Below are positions 9,517-18,564 of a stretch of 64,000 nt of DNA, one piece after another. Under the pieces are notes generated by a model. It did not search any database and had not been told where the DNA came from. It saw only the letters and a program-made list of their open reading frames with translations. Source of the stretch: Mycobacteroides franklinii. GTDB lineage: Bacteria; Actinomycetota; Actinomycetes; Mycobacteriales; Mycobacteriaceae. Where the stretch lies: positions 186,001-250,000 of the forward strand of contig NZ_MAFQ01000001.1 in assembly GCF_002013895.1 (NCBI RefSeq). Direction: 5' to 3'. Position 1 is the stretch's first letter. Every line of letters starts with the position of its first letter. Both the position numbers and the translations under genes were made by a program.

Positions 9517-10545
9517 TTAGGGGAGAGGATGGGTGGCGTCGTCGTCACCGGTGAAGTCGACCGCGGAGTACTCGCGGAGCTTGGTGAGGCGGTGATACGC
9601 CTCGATCATCCGGACGGTGCCGGACTTGGAGCGCATCACGATCGACTGCGTGGTGCAGCCGCCGCCGAAGTACCGGACGCCCTGCAGCAGATCGCCATCG
9701 GTGACGCCGGTGGCGCAGAAGAAGACATTCTCGCCGGAGACCAGGTCTTCGGTGGTCAGGATCTGGTCGAGGTCGTAGCCGGCGTCGATGGCCTTCTGGC
9801 GTTCCTCGTCGTCACGAGGCGCGAGCTTGCCGTGGATGGCGCCACCCATGCAGCGCATGGCGGCCGCGGCGATGATGCCCTCGGGGGTGCCGCCGATACC
9901 CAGCAGCATGTCGGTGCCCGAGTTGGGGCGGGCGGTGGAGATGGCACCGGCCACGTCGCCGTCGGAGATGAGGCGGATGCGGGCGCCGGTTTCGCGGACG
10001 TTCTGGATCAGCTCGCCGTGACGGGGCCGATCCAAGATGCAGACAGTGATATCGGATACAGAACAGCTGCGCACCTTGGCGACGCGCTTGATGTTCTCCG
10101 AGACGGGAGCGCTGATGTCGATGACGTCGGCGGCGTCGGGGCCGACGGCGATCTTCTCCATGTAGAAGACGGCCGACGGGTCGAACATGGTGCCGCGCTC
10201 GGAAACCGCGAGCACGGAAATGGCGTTGGGCATGCCCTTGCTCATCAGCGTGGTGCCATCCACCGGGTCCACCGCGAAATCGCAGTCCGGGCCGTCGCCG
10301 TTGCCGACTTCCTCGCCGTTGTAGAGCATCGGGGCGTTGTCCTTCTCGCCTTCGCCGATGACGACCACACCGCGCATGGAAACGGAGTTGACCAGCTCAC
10401 GCATGGCGTCGACGGCGGCACCGTCGCCCTTTTCCTTTTCGCCGCGGCCGACCCATCGGCCTGCGGCCATGGCACCGGCCTCGGTCACTCTGACCAGCTC
10501 TAATGCCAGGTTGCGGTCCGGGGCTTCTCTGCGCGACGGGCTCAT
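9517..10545 (-). CDS. glpX: class II fructose-1,6-bisphosphatase
   Basis: This 342-residue GlpX dephosphorylates fructose-1,6-bisphosphate to fructose-6-phosphate, the committed gluconeogenic step that mycobacteria need on lipid carbon. Features: [14 protein letters not shown] near the N-terminus, [10 protein letters not shown] metal-binding loop, V-D-P-V-D-G-T-T (sugar-phosphatase metal motif) and G-I-G-G-T-P-E-G. The reading frame is open far upstream, but family length fixes the start at ATG 10545 (MSPSRREA); ATG 10563 adds six residues. Just upstream lies a repeated element (10570-10638). Confidence 0.94.
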   Translation of the reverse strand: MSPSRREAPDRNLALELVRVTEAGAMAAGRWVGRGEKEKGDGAAVDAMRELVNSVSMRGVVVIGEGEKDNAPMLYNGEEVGNGDGPDCDFAVDPVDGTTLMSKGMPNAISVLAVSERGTMFDPSAVFYMEKIAVGPDAADVIDISAPVSENIKRVAKVRSCSVSDITVCILDRPRHGELIQNVRETGARIRLISDGDVAGAISTARPNSGTDMLLGIGGTPEGIIAAAAMRCMGGAIHGKLAPRDDEERQKAIDAGYDLDQILTTEDLVSGENVFFCATGVTDGDLLQGVRYFGGGCTTQSIVMRSKSGTVRMIEAYHRLTKLREYSAVDFTGDDDATHPLP

Positions 10546-10569
10546 GAGTTGTGATTCTTTCATGGCGCG

Positions 10570-10638
10570 ATGAGCCGCTTGCGCGAAGAGCATGGCGAAG
10601 TGCATGAAGTACCGATGAGCCGCTTGCGCGAAGAGCAT
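10570..10638. repeat. two copies of a 24-bp interspersed repeat upstream of glpX
   Basis: Identical 24-bp sequences at 10570-10593 and 10615-10638, containing GCCGCTTGCGCGAAGAGCAT, lie 21 bp apart in the glpX/DUF4245 divergent region. A third, 22/24 copy lies at 56205-56228 at the start of another gene. They resemble a dispersed mycobacterial intergenic repeat; function unknown. Confidence 0.8.
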
Positions 10639-10665
10639 CAGGCGGCGCCTGCGAGGATGGGAAGC

Positions 10666-11283
10666 ATGGCAGACGCATCCCCGCCAGAGGGGCCCAACGA
10701 CCGTGTGGCCGTCCCGGCGCCGCGGCCAGCCAAGCCGCGTTTGTTCCAGGACGGCCGCGACATGTTCTGGTCGATGGCCCCGCTGGTGCTGGTGTGCATC
10801 GTGCTGGCCGGAGTGCTCGGCATGTGCTCGTTCACCCCAAGCGGGCCGACCGTCGGTCAGCCGCCCTCTTACGACGCGCACGCCGCGCTGCAGGCCGACG
10901 CCCGGCAGTTCCCTTTTCCGGTCCGTGAGCCGTCGCTGCCCGAGGGGTGGCGGTCCAACTCCGGTGGGCGGGACAGCGTCGACGGAACGCCCCTGTCGAA
11001 GGTGGGGTATCTGAGCCCGTCGGGTGCCTACATGGCGGTGATGCAAAGCGGTGCGCCCGAAGAAAAGCTTGTCCCGAAGGTGAACACGTCGCTGGTCCCA
11101 CGCGGGCCGGAGGATGTCGACGGTGTGCGTTGGGTGGCCTACGAGGGCGACGAAGGAGTCGAGCCGCTGTGGGTTACCCGGCTGGACAACAAGGTGACCG
11201 TGGCCGTCACCGGCGCCGGGGATGCTGAGGCCTTCCGGACCGTCGCACGCGCCGCGCAGACAGCTACGCCACTTCCCCGTTAG
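10666..11283 (+). CDS. DUF4245 domain-containing membrane-anchored protein
   Basis: A 205-residue protein with one transmembrane helix (about residues 37-58) after a Pro-rich cytoplasmic tail, then a DUF4245 extracytoplasmic domain ending in T-V-A-R-A-A-Q. The start is ATG 10666 (MADAS) behind GGATGGGAAG; the open frame further upstream only translates the two 24-bp repeats. It is the positional equivalent of Rv1100, divergent from glpX. Function of DUF4245 is unknown. Confidence 0.85.
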   Translation: MADASPPEGPNDRVAVPAPRPAKPRLFQDGRDMFWSMAPLVLVCIVLAGVLGMCSFTPSGPTVGQPPSYDAHAALQADARQFPFPVREPSLPEGWRSNSGGRDSVDGTPLSKVGYLSPSGAYMAVMQSGAPEEKLVPKVNTSLVPRGPEDVDGVRWVAYEGDEGVEPLWVTRLDNKVTVAVTGAGDAEAFRTVARAAQTATPLPR

Positions 11284-11359
11284 GTCCGGCTGCGTCGAGA
11301 TCGACGAAATGCAGGGATCTTCTCGGTGTCTTGCTGCACAACGTGGATCTCGATACCCG

Positions 11360-12442
11360 CTAGGTATTGGCGCCCCGTGCCGCCACCGCCCAGTGCTGCG
11401 GGCCATCCGCGGAATCGATCACCAGTGAGTCGACCAGGTTTACGGCGTTACACAGATGATTCGGTGCGATGCGCAGCCGCGTTCCGGGAGATGGTGCGGC
11501 GCCGGGGAACTCGATGGTCGCGTGATGCTCGGACAGCGCGACGATGCGGGCATCCGGTTCATTGATCAGGCGCCCGAAACCAGTGGCCCAACCCGGTCGG
11601 TCGGCGCCCAGGATCTTGCTGCCCGCATCCACGATGGCGGTCCGGTCCCGGGTGTGCACCACGGTGGTGACGGCACTGAGCGCGATGTCGTCGAGCGTGC
11701 AGACATCCAACTCGAACTGCTGGGCGTCGTTGAAGGGGTAGACGCCAGGTCGCACCTCGGTCAGCACGATGTTGTCGGCAGCGCCGACGGTGGGGGTGGA
11801 GCCACCGCTGCGTATGGAGGGTTCGATCCCTTGTGCGCGCAGGCTTTTGGCGGCCGCGTCGAGCGCACGCGATTCCTGCGCGGCGACCTGTCGACGTTGT
11901 CCGGGCGTGTAGCCGTGGCCCGGGAAGGTGAAGACACCCACAACGTTCAGCCCGGCCGCTCGTGCTGCTGCCGCAACCGCGCCGGCCTCCTCTGGGGTGA
12001 CCCCGGTGCGGTGATGTCCGGAATCGATCTCAACGACAACGGTGAGGGGCAGATCGCCAAGGTGCTCGGCCAACTGCCGGGCGCCCGCAGCCGAATCCAC
12101 CGCCACACGCAGCTCCGCCGTGGAGGCCACTGCGCGTAGCCGCTCTGCCTTGTGCGGGGTCAGCCACAGTGGGTAGGCGATGAACAGGTCGGTGAATCCG
12201 GCTTCGGCGAAGACCTCGGCCTCGCCGATCGTGGCGACGGTCAGGCCGATCGCGCCACTGTCGATCTGTCGCTGCGCTATCTCGATGCACTTGTGGCTCT
12301 TGGCATGTGGCCGCAGCTGGACCCCGGTACCGCGCAGGCGTCCGGCCAGCCGTTCGATGTTGCGGTCCATCACCGCCAGATCGACGGCCAGGAACGGGGT
12401 GTCGAGGCTATCCAGTCTCGGGTTTTCCGCTGTCTCGCACAT
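11360..12442 (-). CDS. PLP-dependent D-threonine aldolase / D-serine dehydratase-like enzyme
   Basis: A 360-residue fold-type III PLP enzyme with an alanine-racemase-like N-terminal barrel. The PLP lysine motif is R-P-H-A-K-S-H-K (K48 likely forms the Schiff base). The C-terminal N-H-L-C (H329, C331) matches the paired His/Cys metal site of the D-serine dehydratase/D-threonine aldolase family. Members cleave D-threonine to glycine and acetaldehyde or dehydrate D-serine; which applies here cannot be read from sequence. It is divergent from the P450 operon, sharing the spacer with the long inverted repeat. Confidence 0.86.
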   Translation of the reverse strand: MCETAENPRLDSLDTPFLAVDLAVMDRNIERLAGRLRGTGVQLRPHAKSHKCIEIAQRQIDSGAIGLTVATIGEAEVFAEAGFTDLFIAYPLWLTPHKAERLRAVASTAELRVAVDSAAGARQLAEHLGDLPLTVVVEIDSGHHRTGVTPEEAGAVAAAARAAGLNVVGVFTFPGHGYTPGQRRQVAAQESRALDAAAKSLRAQGIEPSIRSGGSTPTVGAADNIVLTEVRPGVYPFNDAQQFELDVCTLDDIALSAVTTVVHTRDRTAIVDAGSKILGADRPGWATGFGRLINEPDARIVALSEHHATIEFPGAAPSPGTRLRIAPNHLCNAVNLVDSLVIDSADGPQHWAVAARGANT

Positions 12443-12506
12443 GCTGCGACATTACGGGAGGGCGCCGGTCACACCGCTGGCCGATTGATCGGAGATTCGG
12501 GTCAAA

Positions 12507-12558
12507 AAGACAACAGCCAATGTTGCCATTGACAAATGGCAACATTGGCTGTTGTCTT
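12507..12558. promoter_or_regulatory. perfect 24-bp inverted repeat with central TTGACA (operator/promoter of the P450 operon)
   Basis: The left arm 12507-12530 begins AAGACAACAGCCAATGTTGC. The right arm 12535-12558 is its exact reverse complement, with a GACA spacer (12531-12534). A consensus -35 hexamer TTGACA (12529-12534) lies on the dyad axis. It is 44 bp before the P450 ATG. Placement and length suggest a repressor or MerR-type operator. The downstream MerR gene is a candidate binder. Confidence 0.85.
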
Positions 12559-12601
12559 GCTGATGGCGCCAACGGCGGCGTGCCGGTGAGGAGAATTGTC
12601 A

Positions 12602-14071
12602 ATGACGACAGTGCATGAGCCAGTACCGCAATCCGGTGTGTGCCCGGCGGGGCGCACACCCACTGCCGAGGCTCCCGGGCCCCCGGTTGCGCCGGCCGCC
12701 CGCTTCCCCGCGGCGCCCATGATCAAGGACGCACTTCTGGTCGGGCTGAGTTACCGGTCGGGCTGGGTAGATCGGGTACGAGGGCATGACATCGCTCGAT
12801 TCCGCACGGGGACTAGACGATTCATCACGCTCTGCCATCCCGAGTATGTCGATCATGTGCTGCATGCCGGACGGCTCAATTACTACAAGTCATTCGAATA
12901 TGAACTTTTGCGTGCCCTGCTGGGTGTCAGCCTGTTCACCGATGAGGAGGAGTCGTGGCAGCGGTACCGCACCATGTTGTCCCCGATGTTCGCCAAACGG
13001 CACCTCAATGGGCTTGTCGATTTGATGATCGAACCGATTGACGAACTGCTCAATGAACTGCAGCGGCGCGAGGGCCGCATCGAGGTCGACATGGTTTCGG
13101 AGATGGTCGAACTCACGCTCAACGTGGTGGGCAACTCGCTGTTCAGCCAGCAGTTCGGGCCCGTCGCCACCGGGATGTCTCCGATGGTCACGGGCGGGCT
13201 GCGCTTCGGCGAACGTCTGCTGCGCGTATTCATGGTGGCGGCACCTCCGCCGACCGTATGGCGGGGCCTGGCTCGGGTGGCGTTTACGCCCTTGCCGTTG
13301 CCACCTCCGTTTCGCGACATCCAGAAGATCGTCACCTTGATCGACAATGCGGTGTGGCAGGTCATCAATGACCGCCGGGAGAATCCGGTTGATACGCCGG
13401 ACCTGCTGAACCATCTGTTGAATGCCTCCGACGAGAAGGGGGGCATGCCGATCAAGAGGGTGCGTGACGAGGCGATCACGCTGATGCTCGCCGGGCATGA
13501 AACCACCGCCAATGCACTGTCGTGGATGTGGTACCTACTGGCACTGAATCCGCGTGCTCGCGACCGCATGTTCGAGGAAATTGACACGGTGCTCGCGGGA
13601 CGTGCCCCAACGGCCGAGGATCTGCCCAATCTTCCTTGGACGACAGCGGTTTTCATGGAATCAATGCGGTTCTTCTCACCCGCCTGGGCCATCCCGCGTG
13701 TCGCGGTGCGCGACGACGTGATCGGCGGTCACCGTGTGCGCAAGGGCACCACCATCATCGTGCCCGCCCACCTGATCCATCACGATCCGCGATGGTGGCC
13801 CAATCCGGAAGAGTTCGACCCCGGCCGATTCATGCCGGGTGCGGGCAAGGACCGGCCGCGGTCGGCGTACCTGCCCTTCGGCGGCGGGAAGCGAAGCTGC
13901 ATAGGGCAGGGGTTCGCCGTCATGGAGTCGGTGCTGATCACCGCAATGCTCAGCCAGCGTTACGTTTTCGACTTGGTGCCCGGGCATCCCATCGAGCCCG
14001 AGGCCACCTTGACCTTGCGGCCCAAGCACGGCCTACCCATGATTGCCCGGCGACGCGAGGTCGCGCTATGA
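12602..14071 (+). CDS. cytochrome P450
   Basis: A 489-residue soluble bacterial P450 monooxygenase. Diagnostic motifs: I-helix A-G-H-E-T-T (297-302), K-helix E-x-x-R (E353, R356) and the heme loop F-G-G-G-K-R-S-C-I-G with C433 as the iron ligand. It uses two electrons from a ferredoxin/reductase pair, not encoded nearby, to hydroxylate an unknown substrate. ATG 12602 follows a GAGGAG ribosome binding site; TTG 12596 is in frame. First gene of a tightly coupled five-gene operon with SDR, hydrolase and BVMO, suggesting stepwise oxidation of an alkyl or alicyclic compound: hydroxylation, dehydrogenation to a ketone, oxygen insertion, ester hydrolysis. Confidence 0.93.
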   Translation: MTTVHEPVPQSGVCPAGRTPTAEAPGPPVAPAARFPAAPMIKDALLVGLSYRSGWVDRVRGHDIARFRTGTRRFITLCHPEYVDHVLHAGRLNYYKSFEYELLRALLGVSLFTDEEESWQRYRTMLSPMFAKRHLNGLVDLMIEPIDELLNELQRREGRIEVDMVSEMVELTLNVVGNSLFSQQFGPVATGMSPMVTGGLRFGERLLRVFMVAAPPPTVWRGLARVAFTPLPLPPPFRDIQKIVTLIDNAVWQVINDRRENPVDTPDLLNHLLNASDEKGGMPIKRVRDEAITLMLAGHETTANALSWMWYLLALNPRARDRMFEEIDTVLAGRAPTAEDLPNLPWTTAVFMESMRFFSPAWAIPRVAVRDDVIGGHRVRKGTTIIVPAHLIHHDPRWWPNPEEFDPGRFMPGAGKDRPRSAYLPFGGGKRSCIGQGFAVMESVLITAMLSQRYVFDLVPGHPIEPEATLTLRPKHGLPMIARRREVAL

Positions 14072-14865
14072 GCGGCATCGAGGCTCGCGGTGCGGTCGTC
14101 GTCGTCACCGGCGCGGGCAGCGGGATCGGTGCGGCGATCGCCGAGCGTTACGCCCGACTTGGTGCGGTGGTCGTCGCGAGCGATATCGACGAGGCCAGCG
14201 CCAAGGACACGGCCGAGCGATGCCGCGAACACGGTGCACAGGCCCACTCCTATCAGTGCGATGTCGCTGACGCCGAAGCCGTTGCCGCGCTCGCTAAATC
14301 GGCGAATTTGGAGGTGGGCGATGTCGACATTCTCATCAACAACGCCGGTGTCGGAGTCGGTGGACCGTTCCTGGACACCACCGAAGATGACTGGACATGG
14401 TTGCGGTCCATCAATATCGACGGAGTGGTGCACGGCTGTCGATCGTTTGGTGCCACGATGGCTGCCCGTCGGCGCGGACAGATTGTGAACATCGCCTCGG
14501 GCGCGGCCTATCTGCCGAACCGGAGAATGGCAACCTATTGCGCCTCAAAAGCTGCCGTGGTCGCATTTTCGCGAAGTCTGCGCGCTGACCTTTCGTCCCG
14601 GCGGGTTGGGGTATCGGTGATCTGTCCTGGTGTGATCAACACCCCGATCCTGTACAACACCCGCTTGCGCGGCACCGCAATCTCCGAAAAAGACCGATTG
14701 TCAAAGATGTTCAGTATCAGTCACTCGCCCAACGCGGTTGCCAAGGCCGTCACGGCGGCGGCAGCACGAGACCGTGCCATGGTGTCTGTCGGCTTTGAGA
14801 CGCAACTGGGCTACCACGCATTGCGGCTCGTGCCCGCGCTCAGCGGATTGGTGGCGAGGCTATGA
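14068..14865 (+). CDS. short-chain dehydrogenase/reductase (SDR)
   Basis: A 265-residue classical SDR. It has the NAD(P) motif T-G-A-G-S-G-I-G (14-21), the N-N-A-G motif, and the active-site Y157-x3-K161 (Y-C-A-S-K). The start is the ATG at 14068, which overlaps the P450 stop (ATGA). In this operon it would oxidise the alcohol made by the P450 to a ketone, the substrate type for the BVMO; this order is inference from gene content. Confidence 0.9.
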   Translation: MSGIEARGAVVVVTGAGSGIGAAIAERYARLGAVVVASDIDEASAKDTAERCREHGAQAHSYQCDVADAEAVAALAKSANLEVGDVDILINNAGVGVGGPFLDTTEDDWTWLRSINIDGVVHGCRSFGATMAARRRGQIVNIASGAAYLPNRRMATYCASKAAVVAFSRSLRADLSSRRVGVSVICPGVINTPILYNTRLRGTAISEKDRLSKMFSISHSPNAVAKAVTAAAARDRAMVSVGFETQLGYHALRLVPALSGLVARL

Positions 14866-15791
14866 ACACCACGGCCGAACCAGCAGCGCGTAAACGCGCG
14901 CAGCGCAATACAAAGGTCGCCATGATCGGCGACGTGCGGACCCGGGTCCTGGACGTCGATGGCAGCGGGCCCACGGTCCTGCTGATCCACGGATTCACTG
15001 AATCGGCAGACGGCTGGCGGTCGGTGCTCGACCTGCTCGGTGAGCAAGGGCACCGCTGTGCGGCGGTCGATCTACCGCATTTCGGGCGGGCAGCACGGCC
15101 GCTGGCAGCCGGGTATCTGTCTGCGGTGGACGATTTCCTAGCAGCCGCAGTGCGCCAGTTCGATCGCGGGGAGGGCGTTGTCCTCGTCGGCAATTCGGTG
15201 GGCGGTCTGGCGGTTTTGCACGCTGCTCAGGACGCGGATCTCCCGTTGGTCGCCGCGGTCGCCATTGGTCCTGCCGGGTTGTGCACAACATGGTGGATGC
15301 GACTGGCACGGCGCGTTCGGCCGGCCACCGACTGGTTGCTCGGCTTGCCCATTCCGCCGATGTTCCGCGGCACCGTCACGGCGCCGGCATTGATCAGCGC
15401 GGGGTTCGCGCGCGCGGTAGCCTCGGGCCGTCTCACCCCGGAGGCTAAAGCCCAGTACGCGTCGCACTGGGGCCCTGGCGATCTACGACGCCTGCTGCTG
15501 CTGGGTGGTGACACCATCGCCGAGTTAAGCCGGCCCGATGCCCTGGGGAACTGGCGGTTTGTGGTCCCGGTGACCGCGGCATGGGGAAGCAAAGACTGGG
15601 TATGCCCACCGCGAGGTGCAAAAGCCTTGCGTAACAAGCATCCCGATGCGATGCTGCGATTCATCGACGGTTCAGGGCATTGCCCTCAGTACGACCAGCC
15701 GGCGCGCGTTGCCGAGATCATCCGTGCCGCGATCGCTGACGCACTCAGTTGCCGCGCCTTATCAACCACCGTGCAGGAGAAACTCTCGTGA
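14862..15791 (+). CDS. alpha/beta hydrolase
   Basis: A 309-residue alpha/beta-fold hydrolase overlapping the SDR stop by four bases. The nucleophile elbow is G-N-S-V-G-G with S112. An acid residue is plausible at W-G-S-K-D near the C-terminal third, and the His at G-S-G-H-C-P-Q-Y (about 270). The oxyanion segment L-I-H-G-F-T-E-S is near residue 45. An esterase or lactonase hydrolysing the BVMO product fits the context; the substrate is unknown. Confidence 0.87.
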   Translation: MNTTAEPAARKRAQRNTKVAMIGDVRTRVLDVDGSGPTVLLIHGFTESADGWRSVLDLLGEQGHRCAAVDLPHFGRAARPLAAGYLSAVDDFLAAAVRQFDRGEGVVLVGNSVGGLAVLHAAQDADLPLVAAVAIGPAGLCTTWWMRLARRVRPATDWLLGLPIPPMFRGTVTAPALISAGFARAVASGRLTPEAKAQYASHWGPGDLRRLLLLGGDTIAELSRPDALGNWRFVVPVTAAWGSKDWVCPPRGAKALRNKHPDAMLRFIDGSGHCPQYDQPARVAEIIRAAIADALSCRALSTTVQEKLS

Positions 15792-17389
15792 CCACCATCG
15801 ACCGTCCCGCTCGTGCCCCACTGCCCACCGGGGGCGGAATGCACAACGATGTGATCGTCATCGGTGCCGGTTTCGCCGGCATCGGGTTCGCGATCAAATT
15901 CAAAGAGGCCGGGTTCAAAGATTTCGTCATCCTCGATGAGGCCGACGGACCCGGCGGAACCTGGCACTGGAACACCTACCCGGGGATTGCCGTCGACATC
16001 CCGTCCTTCAGCTACCAGTTCTCGTTTGAGAAGCGCCGCGACTGGTCACGCTCCTACGCGCCAGGACAGGAACTGAAACGCTACGCCGAACAATGCGTCG
16101 CCAAATATGGCTTGGCCCAACATATCCAATTCGGCACCAGCGTCCTGTCCGCCAGCTGGGATCCTGCTGCACACCTCTGGCGCATCACCACCGCGGACGG
16201 TGCCGAGCGCACCTGTCGCTATGTGGTCAGTGCGTCCGGTGTGTTGACCCGACCCAACAATCCCGACATTCGCGGTGTCGAGGAGTTCGCCGGTATCAAG
16301 ATGCACACCGCGCGGTGGGACCATGATCAGGACCTGCGCGGTAAGCGTGTCGGGATCATCGGGACCGGAGCCTCTGCGGTGCAGATCATTCCGTCTATCG
16401 CCGCGGACGTGCAGCGCCTCACGGTGTTTCAGCGCACCCCCATCTGGTGCATGCCCAAACCCGACTTCGCCTTGTCCACGCCATTTCGCTGGGCGCTGCG
16501 CCACGTTCCGGGGGCACAGCAGGTAACGCGGCTCGTGAGCCAGGCGTTTGTCGAAGCGACTTTCCCCATCCCCGCGCACTACGACCGGATTCTGCGGATC
16601 CGGCCACTCGCGGAAAAACTGGGCCGCGCCTACCTACGGTCACAGGTGCGGGACCCGAAGATTCGTGCCGAGCTCACACCGCAATACGGCCTGGGATGCA
16701 AGCGGCCCAGTTTCCACAACGGCTACCTGGCCACCTTCAATCGGGCGAACGTGCTGCTGGAGACCGCGCCCATCCGGGAGATCAGCGCCGATGCCGTGCA
16801 CACCGCCGACGGCGCCGAGCACCAGCTCGACGTGTTGATTTTGGCGACGGGTTTCAAGGTGATGGATCCCGAGAACATGCCCACCTACGAGCTGCGCGGT
16901 GTCGGCGGCCTGAGTCTGCGCGACAAGTGGTCGAACGAGCGGCTGCAGGCCTACGAGGGCGTTTCGGTGCCGCAATTCCCCAACCACTTCAATATTTTTG
17001 GTCCGTACGGGTACAACGGATCGTCCTACTTCGCGCTCATCGAAGCGCAGACGACACACATCATTCGTGTCCTCTCCCATGCCCGCAAGGTGGGCGCCGA
17101 CCGTGTCGAGGTGACCCAGGAAGCCAATGATCGGTTCTTCCAAGAGATGCTGAGCCGGCGGCATAACCAGATCTTCTGGCAAGACAGCTGCGCCAGCGCC
17201 AACAGTTACTACTTCGACAAGAACGGCGATGTGCCGTTGCGGCCGACAACCACGCTGGAATCGGCGATCCGCAGTCGGCGATTCAACCTGGATGACTACT
17301 CGTTCAGCGGGCGAGGCAGGACATCGGCCGACCTGTCAGCGCGGCGCGCGCACGACACTGCTGCGGCGAATGCGAACATAGCCACCTAA
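15788..17389 (+). CDS. flavin-containing Baeyer-Villiger-type monooxygenase
   Basis: A 533-residue class B flavin monooxygenase. FAD-binding G-A-G-F-A-G is at 26-31, a second Rossmann motif G-T-G-A-S-A is near 200, and the BVMO fingerprint F-x-G-x3-H-x3-W-D is present (F167 to D178). It inserts oxygen next to a ketone using NADPH and O2. GTG 15788 overlaps the hydrolase stop (GTGA); an in-frame GTG upstream would overlap the hydrolase too far. Related mycobacterial enzymes such as EthA and MymA activate thioamide drugs, but no such activity can be inferred here. Confidence 0.9.
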   Translation: MTTIDRPARAPLPTGGGMHNDVIVIGAGFAGIGFAIKFKEAGFKDFVILDEADGPGGTWHWNTYPGIAVDIPSFSYQFSFEKRRDWSRSYAPGQELKRYAEQCVAKYGLAQHIQFGTSVLSASWDPAAHLWRITTADGAERTCRYVVSASGVLTRPNNPDIRGVEEFAGIKMHTARWDHDQDLRGKRVGIIGTGASAVQIIPSIAADVQRLTVFQRTPIWCMPKPDFALSTPFRWALRHVPGAQQVTRLVSQAFVEATFPIPAHYDRILRIRPLAEKLGRAYLRSQVRDPKIRAELTPQYGLGCKRPSFHNGYLATFNRANVLLETAPIREISADAVHTADGAEHQLDVLILATGFKVMDPENMPTYELRGVGGLSLRDKWSNERLQAYEGVSVPQFPNHFNIFGPYGYNGSSYFALIEAQTTHIIRVLSHARKVGADRVEVTQEANDRFFQEMLSRRHNQIFWQDSCASANSYYFDKNGDVPLRPTTTLESAIRSRRFNLDDYSFSGRGRTSADLSARRAHDTAAANANIAT

Positions 17390-17417
17390 GAACCGCCTGA
17401 CACCGACAAGGTCCGCC

Positions 17418-18344
17418 ATGCCGCCACGCCGCCCCTCCCCGCCGATGGAACGGCAGCAGGTATCCATCACGTCGATACTTGCCGGGCCGCGCCAGATCCG
17501 GCGGCAGTCGCGGGATGCCGTGAAAGCTGTTGTTGAACAGCTTTTTACGACTGTTGCGCAATCTCCCGTTGACTCGGCCGCGGTCAGTGGGATCTCGCCG
17601 CAGGAGTACCGCATCGATGACCTGGCACGCGCTGCCGGAACGACTACCCGCAATATTCGCGTATATCGCGATAGGGGGTTGCTGCCTGCCCCAGCACGAG
17701 TGGGGCGGTTGGCCATCTACAACGAATCTCATGTGGCGCGGCTGCGACTCATCACGTCCATGCTCGACCGTGGCTACAACCTGGCGCACCTGCAGGAGAT
17801 GCTGACCGCGTGGGAAGAAGGCAAGGACCTCGGCGACATCCTCGGCATCGAGACCGCTCTCGTCGGTACGTGGGCCGACGAGAGACCCCGCACGGTGTCA
17901 CGGGCCGAGGCCGAGCAACTGGTCGATGACCCGGCCGCACGCGATCGCCTGGTGGCGCTGGGCCTCATCCGCGTCACCGGCGATTCGGCCGTCATCACCC
18001 GGCCCAAACTCATCGAGGCCTTCGACGACATTCGCCAGTACGGGATGGGCCTGGATCAGCAGATCGATGTGTACGAAAAGATATTGCCGCATATCGAAGA
18101 GATCAGCCGCATCCTGGTGGAGTCCGGCGCACACATGGTGACGGCCCGCCTCGAATCGGGCGGAAAGCAACTCGATGATGCGCAGATCCGCGAATTGCTC
18201 ACTCTGCTGGTCAAATTGCGCACGTACTCCGTCAGTTCGGTGCGTGACACGCTGGCCGTCTCGATCGAATCAACCATCGAATCGATGTTCTCCGACCTCC
18301 TAGCGGCTTTGGTTGCTCCCGCATCCACGTCGGACACCGCGTAG
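17418..18344 (+). CDS. MerR family transcriptional regulator
   Basis: A 308-residue protein as read from ATG 17418. The winged HTH starts near residue 58 (Y-R-I-D-D-L-A-R-A-A-G-T-T-T-R-N-I-R-V-Y-R-D-R-G-L-L), the MerR DNA-binding signature. It is followed by a long helical effector region of about 170 residues with no cysteine cluster, so a hydrophobic ligand is more likely than a metal. GTG 17520 is a shorter alternative start. A 9-bp hairpin (17523-17544) lies at the beginning of that shorter frame. It sits 28 bp after the BVMO and probably regulates the operon. Confidence 0.85.
   Translation: MPPRRPSPPMERQQVSITSILAGPRQIRRQSRDAVKAVVEQLFTTVAQSPVDSAAVSGISPQEYRIDDLARAAGTTTRNIRVYRDRGLLPAPARVGRLAIYNESHVARLRLITSMLDRGYNLAHLQEMLTAWEEGKDLGDILGIETALVGTWADERPRTVSRAEAEQLVDDPAARDRLVALGLIRVTGDSAVITRPKLIEAFDDIRQYGMGLDQQIDVYEKILPHIEEISRILVESGAHMVTARLESGGKQLDDAQIRELLTLLVKLRTYSVSSVRDTLAVSIESTIESMFSDLLAALVAPASTSDTA
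17523..17546 (+). terminator. hairpin with T-run at the start of the MerR gene
   Basis: AAAGCTGTT-GTTG-AACAGCTTT followed by two more T residues (five in all), a 9-bp perfect stem. It could act as an attenuator between the BVMO and MerR messages, but it lies within the open frame and is AT-rich, so it may be incidental. It shares the 8-mer GCTGTTGT with the operator at 12507-12558. Confidence 0.3.
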
Positions 18345-18357
18345 GACTCGCAGGAGC

Positions 18358-18564
18358 CTATTCGGCCAGGGCGTCTTCGATGCGCTTGCGCGCACCCGCC
18401 AGGTGCTCTTCACAGCGTTTGGCCAGTGCCTCACCGCGTTCCCAGAGCGCCAGCGAGGTATCCAGATCCAGCCCGCCCTGATCGAGCTGTTGCACGACCT
18501 CGATCAGTTCCGCGCGTGCTTCCTCGTAGCCCAGTTCGCCCGTGGGTCTTACGGATTCCGTCAT
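18358..18564 (-). CDS. xseB: exodeoxyribonuclease VII small subunit
   Basis: A 68-residue XseB with the family pattern Y-E-E-A-R-A-E-L-x4[23 protein letters not shown]. With XseA it forms exonuclease VII, which degrades single-stranded DNA from both ends. ATG 18564 overlaps the xseA stop by four bases, ensuring coupled expression. Equivalent of Rv1107c. Confidence 0.95.
   Translation of the reverse strand: MTESVRPTGELGYEEARAELIEVVQQLDQGGLDLDTSLALWERGEALAKRCEEHLAGARKRIEDALAE

Noticed and set aside
10546..11406. N-terminal extension of glpX
   Set aside because: It would run antisense through the DUF4245 gene and far exceed GlpX length; homology starts at ATG 10545 or 10563.
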